Assembly: GCA_030650995.1 (NCBI GenBank)
Contig: JAUSCY010000090.1
Location: forward strand, 1-44,136
Length of the DNA stretch: 44,136 nt
Source of the DNA: Sheuella sp.
GTDB lineage: Bacteria > Pseudomonadota > Gammaproteobacteria > Burkholderiales > Burkholderiaceae_B
Direction: 5' to 3'
Translations under genes and position numbers: made by a program
In this document: one piece after another, positions 33,522-41,115 of the stretch
How positions within the stretch are numbered: position 1 is the first letter of the stretch
Layout of the letters: every line of letters begins with the position of its first letter
Notes under the pieces: generated by a model
Seen by the model: only the letters and a program-made list of their open reading frames with translations
What the model was told of the DNA's origin: nothing
Database searches by the model: none

Positions 33522-34682
33522 TTAGAACATGTGGCGCACGCCAACACCTACCCCGGTGCTTTTGTTGGTATCCGTATTATTCAAATTATTCATGTAAGAA
33601 AAGTACGCATACATGTTGGTGCGTTTTGTAAAGTCGTAAGAGTAACCAATGTTGTAAGCACTTTGATTCGCCGCATTATTTCCCTGCGAAATCGTGGCCA
33701 GCGTCCATGATGCAAATACACGAGAGGCTTGGTTGACGGGTACGGTTACGCCGACGAGATAGGCGTTCGAATCGAAAGACTGATTGAAGTAAAGTAGGCC
33801 GCCATTGCTACCCCAATAAGGATTATTCCCTTCATTGGGTCCGGTCATTCCATCACCTTGCCCCCTGATATTGCCACCGCGGGACTGACCATAAGCCAGC
33901 GCTAGCTTGGCGACATTGAAATCGTAAGACGCACCAAGGTTCCACGCGGAAGGGTTGGTCTCACTGGCATTGACAGGTGCGTTAGTACCGATCAGTTTGT
34001 CATACGATGCTGCAATATAAATCGGTCCAGAAACGTATTTGGCGCCTAAGGTGATCTGGCGATTATTGTTTGCACTCTCGTAGTTATAAGCGGTTGTGCC
34101 ATAAGCATTGGGTGTAGCGCCAGAGTTGTTATAAAAGGCAGTTTCACCCACGGCAAATGAATAGCCCAGACCGGCCTGAAAACCATGAAAACTGGGGGTC
34201 TGATATTTAACCGCATTGCTTAAACGATCCATATTTGTGGTACCAAACGCAGCACCCATGCTGGCCTGACCAAAGCCAAGCATAAATGGATCGATCGCAC
34301 CGAAATAATCAGTTGCAAAGTTGTATTGGCGTCCCATACGGGCGTAGCCCCAGACCTCATTTTCAACACCGAACCATGCTTGACGTCCGAATATTCTGGA
34401 GTTTTGTTCTGTTGTCCCATTTCCCAGATCAAAACCATTTTCCAGCACAAAAGTAAGCTTATTACCACTGCCCAAATCCTCTACGCCTTTCAGTCCAAGG
34501 CGGTTTCCAGATTGCGTACCATAGGCCATTCCCACATTATTTCGGTCGCGCAGATATTCACCATCAATTCGCATATAGCTCACGCCAGCATCCAGTACAC
34601 CATAGAGAGTGACAGAGGACTGAGCAGAAGCGATACCGCTTAACGCACACAATAAGCTGGTAGCAAGAATGGATTTATTCAT
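33522..34682 (-). CDS. Trimeric general porin (Burkholderia/Bordetella OmpC type)
   Basis: Outer-membrane diffusion porin, 386 residues. A signal peptide ends in SAQS, and the mature protein begins SSVTLYGVLDAGVSY, the standard start of betaproteobacterial porins. Further family marks are GSGNKLTFVLENGFDLGNG, RIFGRQAWFGVENEVWGYARMGRQY and a C-terminal Phe (GVGVRHMF) needed for outer-membrane assembly. Tyr/Asn-rich beta strands run throughout. It faces the liv-type operon convergently, and upstream lies an AT-rich region with a dyad. Confidence 0.95.
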   Translation of the reverse strand: MNKSILATSLLCALSGIASAQSSVTLYGVLDAGVSYMRIDGEYLRDRNNVGMAYGTQSGNRLGLKGVEDLGSGNKLTFVLENGFDLGNGTTEQNSRIFGRQAWFGVENEVWGYARMGRQYNFATDYFGAIDPFMLGFGQASMGAAFGTTNMDRLSNAVKYQTPSFHGFQAGLGYSFAVGETAFYNNSGATPNAYGTTAYNYESANNNRQITLGAKYVSGPIYIAASYDKLIGTNAPVNASETNPSAWNLGASYDFNVAKLALAYGQSRGGNIRGQGDGMTGPNEGNNPYWGSNGGLLYFNQSFDSNAYLVGVTVPVNQASRVFASWTLATISQGNNAANQSAYNIGYSYDFTKRTNMYAYFSYMNNLNNTDTNKSTGVGVGVRHMF

Positions 34683-34722
34683 TTTTTTACAGTGAAGAGG
34701 GTTTTAAAATTCGATGATTCAT

Positions 34723-34761
34723 TTTTGTAAAAAGACTATTTCGCTATACTTTTTTACAAAA
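34723..34761. promoter_or_regulatory. AT-rich inverted repeat upstream of the porin
   Basis: TTTTGTAAAAA (34723-34733) and TTTTTACAAAA (34751-34761) form an 11-bp dyad with a 17-base spacer, 41-79 bases before the porin start. It may be a regulator site over the porin promoter. Confidence 0.4.
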
Positions 34762-34788
34762 TATAAACTTTAGTTACATAAACTGCCC

Positions 34789-34813
34789 AAAAAAAAACAC
34801 CCGTTTCAGGGTG
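34789..34813 (-). terminator. Rho-independent terminator of rplS
   Basis: Read on the minus strand: a CACCC/GGGTG stem (34809-34813 and 34798-34802) with a 6-base loop, then nine T residues (34797-34789), beginning about 33 bases after the rplS stop. Confidence 0.88.
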
Positions 34814-34845
34814 CTTTTTAATGCAGGGAACTAGTAACTAGTAAC

Positions 34846-35229
34846 TTAAGCCGCTGCAACAACGGTCTTGCGGACCAGTTTTTCTTTAATACGTGCTGAC
34901 TTACCTGAACGATCACGCAGGTAGTAGAGTTTTGCACGGCGGACATCACCACGGCGCTTGACTTCAATCGAAGCGATCTGGGGTGAATACAACTGGAATG
35001 TACGCTCAACGGCTTCGCCAGAGGAAATCTTGCGAACGATGAAAGCTGAATTCAGACCACGATTACGACGTGCAATGACGACGCCTTCGAAAGCCTGCGC
35101 ACGCTTACGTGTGCCTTCGACTACATTAACGCTGACGATAACTGTGTCGCCAGGTGCGAATTCGGGGATTGCTTTGCCACCAGTCAGGCGGGCGATTTCT
35201 TCTTTTTCAAGAATTTCGATCAGGTTCAT
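34846..35229 (-). CDS. rplS: 50S ribosomal protein L19
   Basis: Large-subunit ribosomal protein at the 30S-50S interface, 127 residues. Conserved [37 protein letters not shown] and [17 protein letters not shown] leave no doubt. GGAG lies seven bases before the ATG. It is usually the last gene of rpsP-rimM-trmD-rplS; here the gene upstream is an unrelated divergent exporter, so rplS must have its own promoter in the 129-base gap. Confidence 0.98.
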   Translation of the reverse strand: MNLIEILEKEEIARLTGGKAIPEFAPGDTVIVSVNVVEGTRKRAQAFEGVVIARRNRGLNSAFIVRKISSGEAVERTFQLYSPQIASIEVKRRGDVRRAKLYYLRDRSGKSARIKEKLVRKTVVAAA

Positions 35230-35358
35230 AACAACTCCATGACATCATGCTCTCGGTAAGGTTGATATTTTTGGTGCACACTTGACCTATTCAGGCGGCA
35301 CAACCGGGCAGAGGATGTAAACGTTAGCCCATGATTCTACTACATTTTTAGGCTTTGC

Positions 35359-36231
35359 ATGTCCTTATCAGCCCTTCTCCTCGTTATCACCGCTGCCATT
35401 GCACATGCAACCTGGAACTTATTAAACAAGAAGGCCGCCCATGTGGGTCCAGCATTTGTCTTTGCCTATGGATTCTGCTCGACAGTCATTTATCTGCCCT
35501 GGGTGATATGGATTCTGGTGTTTGACGACCCAAGCTGGAGTTTGCCTGTCGTCTTATGCATTTTGCTCTCTGGCGCACTGCATCTCATTTACAGTCTGTG
35601 CCTGCAACGCGGCTATCAAGTTGCGGATTTATCTGTCGTGTATCCGGTCGCACGTGGAACTGGCCCCTTGCTTTCCACCTTTGGTGCGCTTTTATTCATG
35701 AGTGAACCCGCAAGCGTACGAGGTATCAGCGGTATGCTTTGCGTAGTACTAGGTGTTGTATTGATTGCCACACAGGGTCAAATCACCCGATTGCTGACAC
35801 CCACCGCAATCGTCGGGGTCAGATGGGGGATGTTGGTCGGTACACTGATTGCAGCCTACACATTGGTGGATGCCTATGGAGTCAAAACGCTGGCCATTGC
35901 GCCAGTTTTATTCGACTGGGCGACCTGCGTCACAAAAACAATCATGATGCTCCCGCACGTAGCACGCAACCCAAAACAAGCCAGACAAGCTGTCAAGGGT
36001 TATTGGCATCTGGCATGGGCGATCGGCTTACTGTCACCGCTGGGCTACATCCTGGTGCTCTACGCACTACGCAATGGCGCAGCGGTCAGTCTGGTTGCAC
36101 CCGCCCGTGAAATGTCCATGCTACTCGTCACACTGGCGGGGCTGTATTTCCTGCGCGAGGCTGTCGGCTGGGGTCGGCTAGCTGGCTGTTGCGCCATCGC
36201 AGTGGGTGTTGTGTTACTGGCGGGTGGTTGA
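35359..36231 (+). CDS. EamA/DMT family transporter
   Basis: Inner-membrane drug/metabolite transporter, 290 residues and ten hydrophobic segments in two EamA repeats. The starts of the halves are visible: AIAHATWNLLNKKAAHVGPA at the N-terminus and GVRWGMLVGTLIAAYTLVDAYG mid-protein. VADLSVVYPVARGTGPLLS is typical of the family. The direction and substrate (amino acids or metabolites) are unknown. It is divergent from rplS and convergent with the small ORF at 36247. Confidence 0.9.
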   Translation: MSLSALLLVITAAIAHATWNLLNKKAAHVGPAFVFAYGFCSTVIYLPWVIWILVFDDPSWSLPVVLCILLSGALHLIYSLCLQRGYQVADLSVVYPVARGTGPLLSTFGALLFMSEPASVRGISGMLCVVLGVVLIATQGQITRLLTPTAIVGVRWGMLVGTLIAAYTLVDAYGVKTLAIAPVLFDWATCVTKTIMMLPHVARNPKQARQAVKGYWHLAWAIGLLSPLGYILVLYALRNGAAVSLVAPAREMSMLLVTLAGLYFLREAVGWGRLAGCCAIAVGVVLLAGG

Positions 36232-36246
36232 GACCACGCCCAGCAT

Positions 36247-36411
36247 TTAAAACCCTGCTGCGTTACCAATCCATAAGAATGCAGGAACCATCGCGCCCCA
36301 GAAGGCTAACAATGCAATATCAGAAATCATCTGACGGGTTGTGGTGCCTGAGTCAGCAACGGAAGACGAAGCAAACGAGGGAGAGTATGAGTGACGGATT
36401 TCGCGTTGCAT
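36247..36411 (-). CDS. 54-residue predicted membrane protein
   Basis: A short frame running from ATG at 36411 to TAA at 36247. It has a good ribosome site (AGGAG, seven bases upstream). The product starts MQREIRHSYSPSFASSSVAD, a Ser-rich polar half, then has one hydrophobic helix: ISDIALLAFWGAMVPAFLWIG, about residues 29-49, with a short C-terminal tail NAAGF. No function is recognised. Support comes from the ribosome site, the biased composition and the structured leader upstream. It is convergent with the EamA gene, 15 bases apart. Confidence 0.65.
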   Translation of the reverse strand: MQREIRHSYSPSFASSSVADSGTTTRQMISDIALLAFWGAMVPAFLWIGNAAGF

Positions 36412-36442
36412 ATTGATGCTCCTGTATCTTTACATCTGTTAG

Positions 36443-36495
36443 GTACCGCCCCCACTGCTTTCGAAGCGGAGGCGGTGGCCGGGGACCTAGAACCG
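36443..36495 (-). promoter_or_regulatory. GC-rich double-hairpin leader of the 54-residue ORF
   Basis: Two adjacent hairpins in an otherwise AT-rich gap. One has ACCGCC/GGCGGT arms closing an inner GCTT-tcg-AAGC helix (36445-36474); the other has GCCGG/CCGGC arms (36478-36497). Read on the minus strand they lie in the 5' leader of the small ORF. Not recognised as a known riboswitch class. Confidence 0.45.
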
Positions 36496-36530
36496 GCAAA
36501 ATCTATTGGTGTCGATGTTTGTATTTAAAT

Positions 36531-36550
36531 TAACTATCTCTAACTATCTC
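36531..36550. repeat. Tandem 10-bp repeat
   Basis: TAACTATCTC occurs twice head-to-tail (36531-36540 and 36541-36550), partly echoed by TAGATAAT just after. It is in the divergent gap between the small ORF and the ThDP enzyme. Confidence 0.6.
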
Positions 36551-36582
36551 TAGATAATTTATTACGAACACTGATTCCATAA

Positions 36583-36624
36583 ACAGTACTGTACACATTT
36601 ACAGTACTGTTTGCAAGCACAGTA
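36583..36624. promoter_or_regulatory. Three phased ACAGTA(CTGT) operator-like elements
   Basis: The 10-bp palindrome ACAGTACTGT occurs at 36583-36592 and 36601-36610, and its left half ACAGTA at 36619-36624, each exactly 18 bp apart. They overlap a plausible promoter (TTTACA near 36598 with AGTATT near 36621) for the ThDP enzyme. This is probably a binding array for a dimeric repressor. The regulator is not identified, and no regulator gene is adjacent. Confidence 0.6.
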
Positions 36625-36780
36625 TTTAAATCGCAGATTTTTTACAACAGATCAATCAACTGCGCCTTCGCAGCGCCCAGCCGGCCAAACAGAAAATCTG
36701 TAGGAAAAACAACAGGCGTGCAGAGTCAAGCTGTGCTAATTTTCAGTCTTCAAAAAATAACAAATACACCCATTGCAGAC

Positions 36781-38412
36781 ATGAAAACATTTACTTCCAG
36801 TCACGCTCTTTTTCAGGTTTTTAGTGATCACGACATGGATCGTGTCTTTCTGGTTCCAGGGGAAAGCTACCTCGGGCTGCTAGACGCGCTGGTCGATTTT
36901 CCAAAAATTGATGTTGTCACCTGTCGTCACGAGGGTGGCGCAGGCTATATGGCCGTTGCTGACGCACGTCTCACACGCCGACCTGGCGTAACGTTGGTGA
37001 GCCGCGGCCCAGGCGCATCCAACGCTGCGATTGCTGTGCATACCGCTCAGCAAGACGCGATTCCGATGATCCTGATCATTGGTCAGATCGCTGCACGCGA
37101 TCTGCGTCGCGAGGCTTTTCAGGAAATCGACTATCAAAAGATGTTTGGCTCCGTCGCCAAGTGGGTGTTTGAGTGCCAGACGCCAGAGCAACTTGCCCAA
37201 GCTGCATTCAAAGCGATCAGAATCGCGACTTCAGGTGTCCCGGGTCCTGTTGTACTGGTTATTCCTGAGGACATCCAGCAACAAACGGTAGAGAAGCCAG
37301 CATTTAAAAATCATCCTCCAATCTTTGGTCTGCCTGATGCAAAGACATTAGAAGCAATTACAGCCAAACTTGCCCGTGCTGAAAAACCTGTTGTCATTGC
37401 AGGCGGAGAGTTCGACTGCCCAGGGGGACGTGAGGCGCTAGCTGCCTTTGCGCACCACTGGAAGCTTCCAGTCATGGTTTCGTTCCGCCGACACGACATC
37501 TACGCCAATGATGATCCTTTATATGTTGGCGATCTGGGGCTCTCGAATCCAGCCGCCCAGATGGCCAGTCTGCAGCAAAGCGATTTCATTATTGCGCTGG
37601 GCACTCGCCTGGGTGACATCACAACGCAAAACTATACCTTCCCACAATACGCTCAAGCTACACAAACCTTATTGCACTGCTATTCTGATTCACGCATGAT
37701 CAACTGGGATACGGTGGCGGACTTTCCACTTGTATGCGATACGGTCGGTCTGGTGAAAGTCCTCACGCAACAACCTGCACCGGTGCCAGGTTCAGCTCGC
37801 CAGGCCTGGCTGGAAGAACTCCGTGGACATTCGCAAAGCTGGGCTGCCTGGCCTAACCGGGTACCCAGAAAAGGAGTGAACTTTACCGAAGTCGTGCGTG
37901 CAGTGATGAATCACGCCCCGCTCGACACTACGATCTGCCTGGACGCGGGAACGTTTGCCGCTCCGGTATATCGTCATTTCACCTTCAAAACAGGTCAACG
38001 GCTGATGGCGCCACTCGCTGGTGCCATGGGCTATGGCACACCTGCAGCACTCGCCTGTGCGCTTCGCGAGCCGACCCGCACGACGATTTGTATGGTGGGA
38101 GATGGTGGATTTCTGATGACCGGCAATGAAATGATTCTCGCCGTAGAGCGTCAGCTACCCATTGTTTTCATCGTCTCGAATAACGCGAGCTACGGCTCGA
38201 TCCGACTACATCAGGAGCGTGGCTACCCGGGTCGTGTCAGTGGTACAGCGTTATTTAACCCGGATTTTCATGATCTGGCACGCAGCTTTGGCATGGAGTC
38301 TGTTCGCATCCATACAAAAGAAGAGATCGATGCGGTAATCATGTCTGCAATCAGTCAACGTAAACCAATCCTGATTGAGGTCAATACCAGTCTGGATGCC
38401 ATACTGCCCTGA
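36781..38412 (+). CDS. Thiamine diphosphate-dependent enzyme, acetolactate synthase-like
   Basis: ThDP-dependent decarboxylase/carboligase of 543 residues with the three expected domains. The N-terminal part has the catalytic Glu in TCRHEGGAGYMAVADA and SRGPGASNAAIA; a central domain has VVIAGGEFDCPGG; the C-terminal ThDP-binding motif runs from GDGGFLMTGNE to SNNASYGSI. No small regulatory subunit follows, so it is not a standard biosynthetic IlvBN pair; it is more likely a catabolic 2-oxo acid decarboxylase-type paralogue. The ATG at 36781 fits the family; an upstream in-frame GTG at 36718 is possible. Substrate unknown. Confidence 0.88.
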   Translation: MKTFTSSHALFQVFSDHDMDRVFLVPGESYLGLLDALVDFPKIDVVTCRHEGGAGYMAVADARLTRRPGVTLVSRGPGASNAAIAVHTAQQDAIPMILIIGQIAARDLRREAFQEIDYQKMFGSVAKWVFECQTPEQLAQAAFKAIRIATSGVPGPVVLVIPEDIQQQTVEKPAFKNHPPIFGLPDAKTLEAITAKLARAEKPVVIAGGEFDCPGGREALAAFAHHWKLPVMVSFRRHDIYANDDPLYVGDLGLSNPAAQMASLQQSDFIIALGTRLGDITTQNYTFPQYAQATQTLLHCYSDSRMINWDTVADFPLVCDTVGLVKVLTQQPAPVPGSARQAWLEELRGHSQSWAAWPNRVPRKGVNFTEVVRAVMNHAPLDTTICLDAGTFAAPVYRHFTFKTGQRLMAPLAGAMGYGTPAALACALREPTRTTICMVGDGGFLMTGNEMILAVERQLPIVFIVSNNASYGSIRLHQERGYPGRVSGTALFNPDFHDLARSFGMESVRIHTKEEIDAVIMSAISQRKPILIEVNTSLDAILP

Positions 38413-38428
38413 ATCTGATTTTGAGACA

Positions 38429-38465
38429 GGTCCCTGCGCTTTGTAGCGCGACAGGGACCCGTTTT
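38429..38465 (+). terminator. Rho-independent terminator of the ThDP enzyme gene
   Basis: GGTCCCTG (38429-38436) pairs with CAGGGACC (38452-38459), with an inner CGCT/AGCG helix, followed by CGTTTTG. Located 17 bases after the stop. Confidence 0.82.
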
Positions 38466-38482
38466 GATTCAGGAGCAATATA

Positions 38483-39124
38483 TTAACGATTAGGCTGAGG
38501 TGTAATCCGCAAATAAGGGAGAACCTCTTTGTAACCTTTGGGGAACTTCTGCTTAATCACTGCTTCATCTTTCAAAGATGGGACAATAATCACATCATCC
38601 CCATCCTGCCAGTCTGCAGGCGTCGCGACAGAGTGACTGTCGGTCAGCTGCAGCGAATCAATCACTCGTAGCAACTCATCGAAATTGCGGCCGGTACTGG
38701 CTGGATAAGTGAGCATCAGTCGAACCTTTTTTGCAGGATCGATAATGAATACAGACCGCACAGTCAGGGTTGCATTCGCATTAGGATGAATCATGTCATA
38801 GAGCGTCGAGACTTTACGATCTTCATCCGCCAGAATAGGGAAATTCACTTCGGTATCCTGAGTTTCATTAATCTCAGGAATCCACTTATTGTGCGATAAC
38901 GCGCTATCAACAGATAGAGCCAGCACTTTCACATTACGCTGAGCAAACTCGTTAAACAGCTTGGCGGTTTTGCCGAGTTCGGTGGTGCAAACAGGCGTGA
39001 AGTCTGCAGGATGCGAAAACAGGATGCACCAGCTATCACCGAGCCAATCATAAAAATGAATGCGACCAACGGAGGAGTCCTGATCAAAATCTGGGGCGGT
39101 ATCGCCTAATCGAAGTGCTGACAT
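38483..39124 (-). CDS. 1-Cys peroxiredoxin (Prx6-type)
   Basis: Thiol peroxidase reducing hydrogen and organic peroxides, 213 residues. The peroxidatic Cys46 sits in HPADFTPVCTTELG, and the long C-terminal part (DGDDVIIVPSLKDEAVIKQKFPKGYKEVLPYLRITPQ) marks the Prx6 subgroup. A second Cys33 is on the same strand block and is not a classic resolving Cys. The ATG at 39124 has AGGAG nearby; the frame is open further upstream, but into non-family sequence. It has a 79-base gap from the acyl-CoA dehydrogenase. Confidence 0.95.
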   Translation of the reverse strand: MSALRLGDTAPDFDQDSSVGRIHFYDWLGDSWCILFSHPADFTPVCTTELGKTAKLFNEFAQRNVKVLALSVDSALSHNKWIPEINETQDTEVNFPILADEDRKVSTLYDMIHPNANATLTVRSVFIIDPAKKVRLMLTYPASTGRNFDELLRVIDSLQLTDSHSVATPADWQDGDDVIIVPSLKDEAVIKQKFPKGYKEVLPYLRITPQPNR

Positions 39125-39203
39125 GTTGTATCTCCTGGCAAAATTTATGATGTTTATTGTGGACTTAAATCTTTCTGTACGAAACGAATATTCACTTATA
39201 TAT

Positions 39204-41030
39204 TTATACCAAATCTGACTGACTGAATGCCTGCGAGATGGTGACACCGTGTTGCATCTGCAAACCTAGCGACTGCACACGCGGCAAAATTGCACCTGCG
39301 TAAAAAACTGCAGTAGAAAACTTATTCTGCATAAAACTAGCGTCTGACTCCAAAGAAGCAGACTCAGCGCAAACAATCGCGGCCCTGGCAAATAACCAAC
39401 CGCCTAAAACATAACCCGTGAGCATCAAATACGGCACACTGCCAGAATACACCGCACGCGGATCAGATTTGGCATTATCCAGCACGTATTGAACAGACTG
39501 TTGATACATCTCAACCGCGGCAAGCAACTGATCGTGGATGAGTTGCAGTCCCGACCGGTGCGCCGGTGAGCATGTCTGCACTGCTTGAGCCAGATTCCCA
39601 ATGGTTACACGCATTGCATGTACGAGTGAAAAAGCTGTGGCACCAGCATCGCGTAACGTTTTGCGTCCAACCAGATCATTGGACTGTATGGCAGTGGTTC
39701 CTTCGTAGATCGTCAGAATGCGGGCATCGCGGTAAAACTGCGCAGCACCAGTCTCCTCGATGAAACCCATACCACCGTGAACCTGTACGCCCAGGGAGCT
39801 GACCTCGAGCGAACACTCCGTCGAAAAACCTTTCACGACAGGAACCAGATATTCATACAGTGCGTGGTTTGCAAGACGAGCTTGCTCGTCCGGATGTTCT
39901 TCACTTAAATCATCCACAGAGGCCGCCATGCAGGCAATCGCGCGTGCCGCTTCTGTCAGACCACGCATCGTTGTGAGCATACGCTGCACATCAGGATGCT
40001 GCACAATCGCGACCGGACCCGCCGAGCCTTCAATAGCACGGCTCTGTACCCGGTCCCGCGCATAGGCAATCGCCTTTTGGGTCGCGGCCTCGCTCACGCC
40101 TACACCCTGAACCCCCACAGCAAACCGGGCTGCGTTCATCATGATGAACATATACTCGAGTCCGCGATTTTCTTCGCCAACCAACGTCCCAAGCGCGCCT
40201 TCACCCACGGCACCTTTGCCATCACCAAACAGCAATACCGCCGTCGGACTGCCATGAATACCTAACTTATGTTCAATCGAGGCGCACCAGACATCATTAC
40301 GTGCACCGAGCGAGCCGTCATCATTGACCAGAAACTTTGGCACAACGAAAAGCGACAAACCCTTGACTCCTTGAGGAGCATTGGCTGTGCGCGCTAACAC
40401 CAGATGGATGATGTTTTCAGCAAGATCATGCTCACCGAAAGTAATGTATATCTTCTGGCCAAAGATCCGGTACTGGCCATCTGCCTGCGGCACAGCGCGC
40501 GCATTAACCATAGAGAGGTCTGAGCCGGCCTGCGGTTCTGTCAGATTCATCGTGCCCGTCCACTTCCCCTCTACTAGGGCCGGGACAAAGCGCTGCTTGA
40601 GCTCCTCGGAGCCTGATAACAGGAGTGCCTCAATCACACCATCTGTCAGCATCGGACACAAGGAAAAGGCTACGTTAGCTGCATAGAGATTCTCTGTCGT
40701 GGCTGTCGCCAGTAACCGCGGCAAACCCTGGCCACCGAACTGCTCAGGATGGCGTAAGCCTTGCCACCCTCCTGCGACAAAATGACCAAAGGCTTTCTTA
40801 AAAGACTCTGGCATCCTGACTGTGCCATCGCTGTAGACAGGAGGATGCTGATCACCATCCCAGTTGGTAGGTGCGATCGCTTCCTCAGTAAATTTAGCGT
40901 TTTCTTCGAGTACGGCCTCAATCAGATCCGGCTCGACAGCTGAGAAAGCGGACAGCTTAAGTAACTCAGGCATGCCAGCCAGATGCTCGAAAACAAAGCG
41001 AAAATCTTCAACGGGTGCACGATATGTCAT
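39204..41030 (-). CDS. Acyl-CoA dehydrogenase, DmdC-like long type
   Basis: FAD-dependent acyl-CoA dehydrogenase of 608 residues, longer than the 380-residue standard because of an extra C-terminal domain. The N-terminus MTYRAPVEDFRFVFEHL and overall length fit the DmdC/FadE-like group. Visible motifs are MNLTEPQAGSDLS, QVHGGMGFIEETGAAQFYRDARI and the catalytic region IYEGTTAIQSNDLVGRK. Electrons would pass to the ETF encoded at 42476-44136. The acyl substrate is unknown; DMSP-derived methylmercaptopropionyl-CoA is only one option. Confidence 0.92.
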   Translation of the reverse strand: MTYRAPVEDFRFVFEHLAGMPELLKLSAFSAVEPDLIEAVLEENAKFTEEAIAPTNWDGDQHPPVYSDGTVRMPESFKKAFGHFVAGGWQGLRHPEQFGGQGLPRLLATATTENLYAANVAFSLCPMLTDGVIEALLLSGSEELKQRFVPALVEGKWTGTMNLTEPQAGSDLSMVNARAVPQADGQYRIFGQKIYITFGEHDLAENIIHLVLARTANAPQGVKGLSLFVVPKFLVNDDGSLGARNDVWCASIEHKLGIHGSPTAVLLFGDGKGAVGEGALGTLVGEENRGLEYMFIMMNAARFAVGVQGVGVSEAATQKAIAYARDRVQSRAIEGSAGPVAIVQHPDVQRMLTTMRGLTEAARAIACMAASVDDLSEEHPDEQARLANHALYEYLVPVVKGFSTECSLEVSSLGVQVHGGMGFIEETGAAQFYRDARILTIYEGTTAIQSNDLVGRKTLRDAGATAFSLVHAMRVTIGNLAQAVQTCSPAHRSGLQLIHDQLLAAVEMYQQSVQYVLDNAKSDPRAVYSGSVPYLMLTGYVLGGWLFARAAIVCAESASLESDASFMQNKFSTAVFYAGAILPRVQSLGLQMQHGVTISQAFSQSDLV

Positions 41031-41115
41031 GATTTTAACTGTCAGATAAGATTGACTAATCTTACTACTCTGTACTTACCCTGGGATTACGGTTAGCTAC
41101 CTGCTCAGAAAATGA

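Noticed and set aside
36443-36495. Leader hairpins as a rho-independent terminator
   Set aside because: No T-tract follows on either strand, and no gene ends just upstream in the right orientation.
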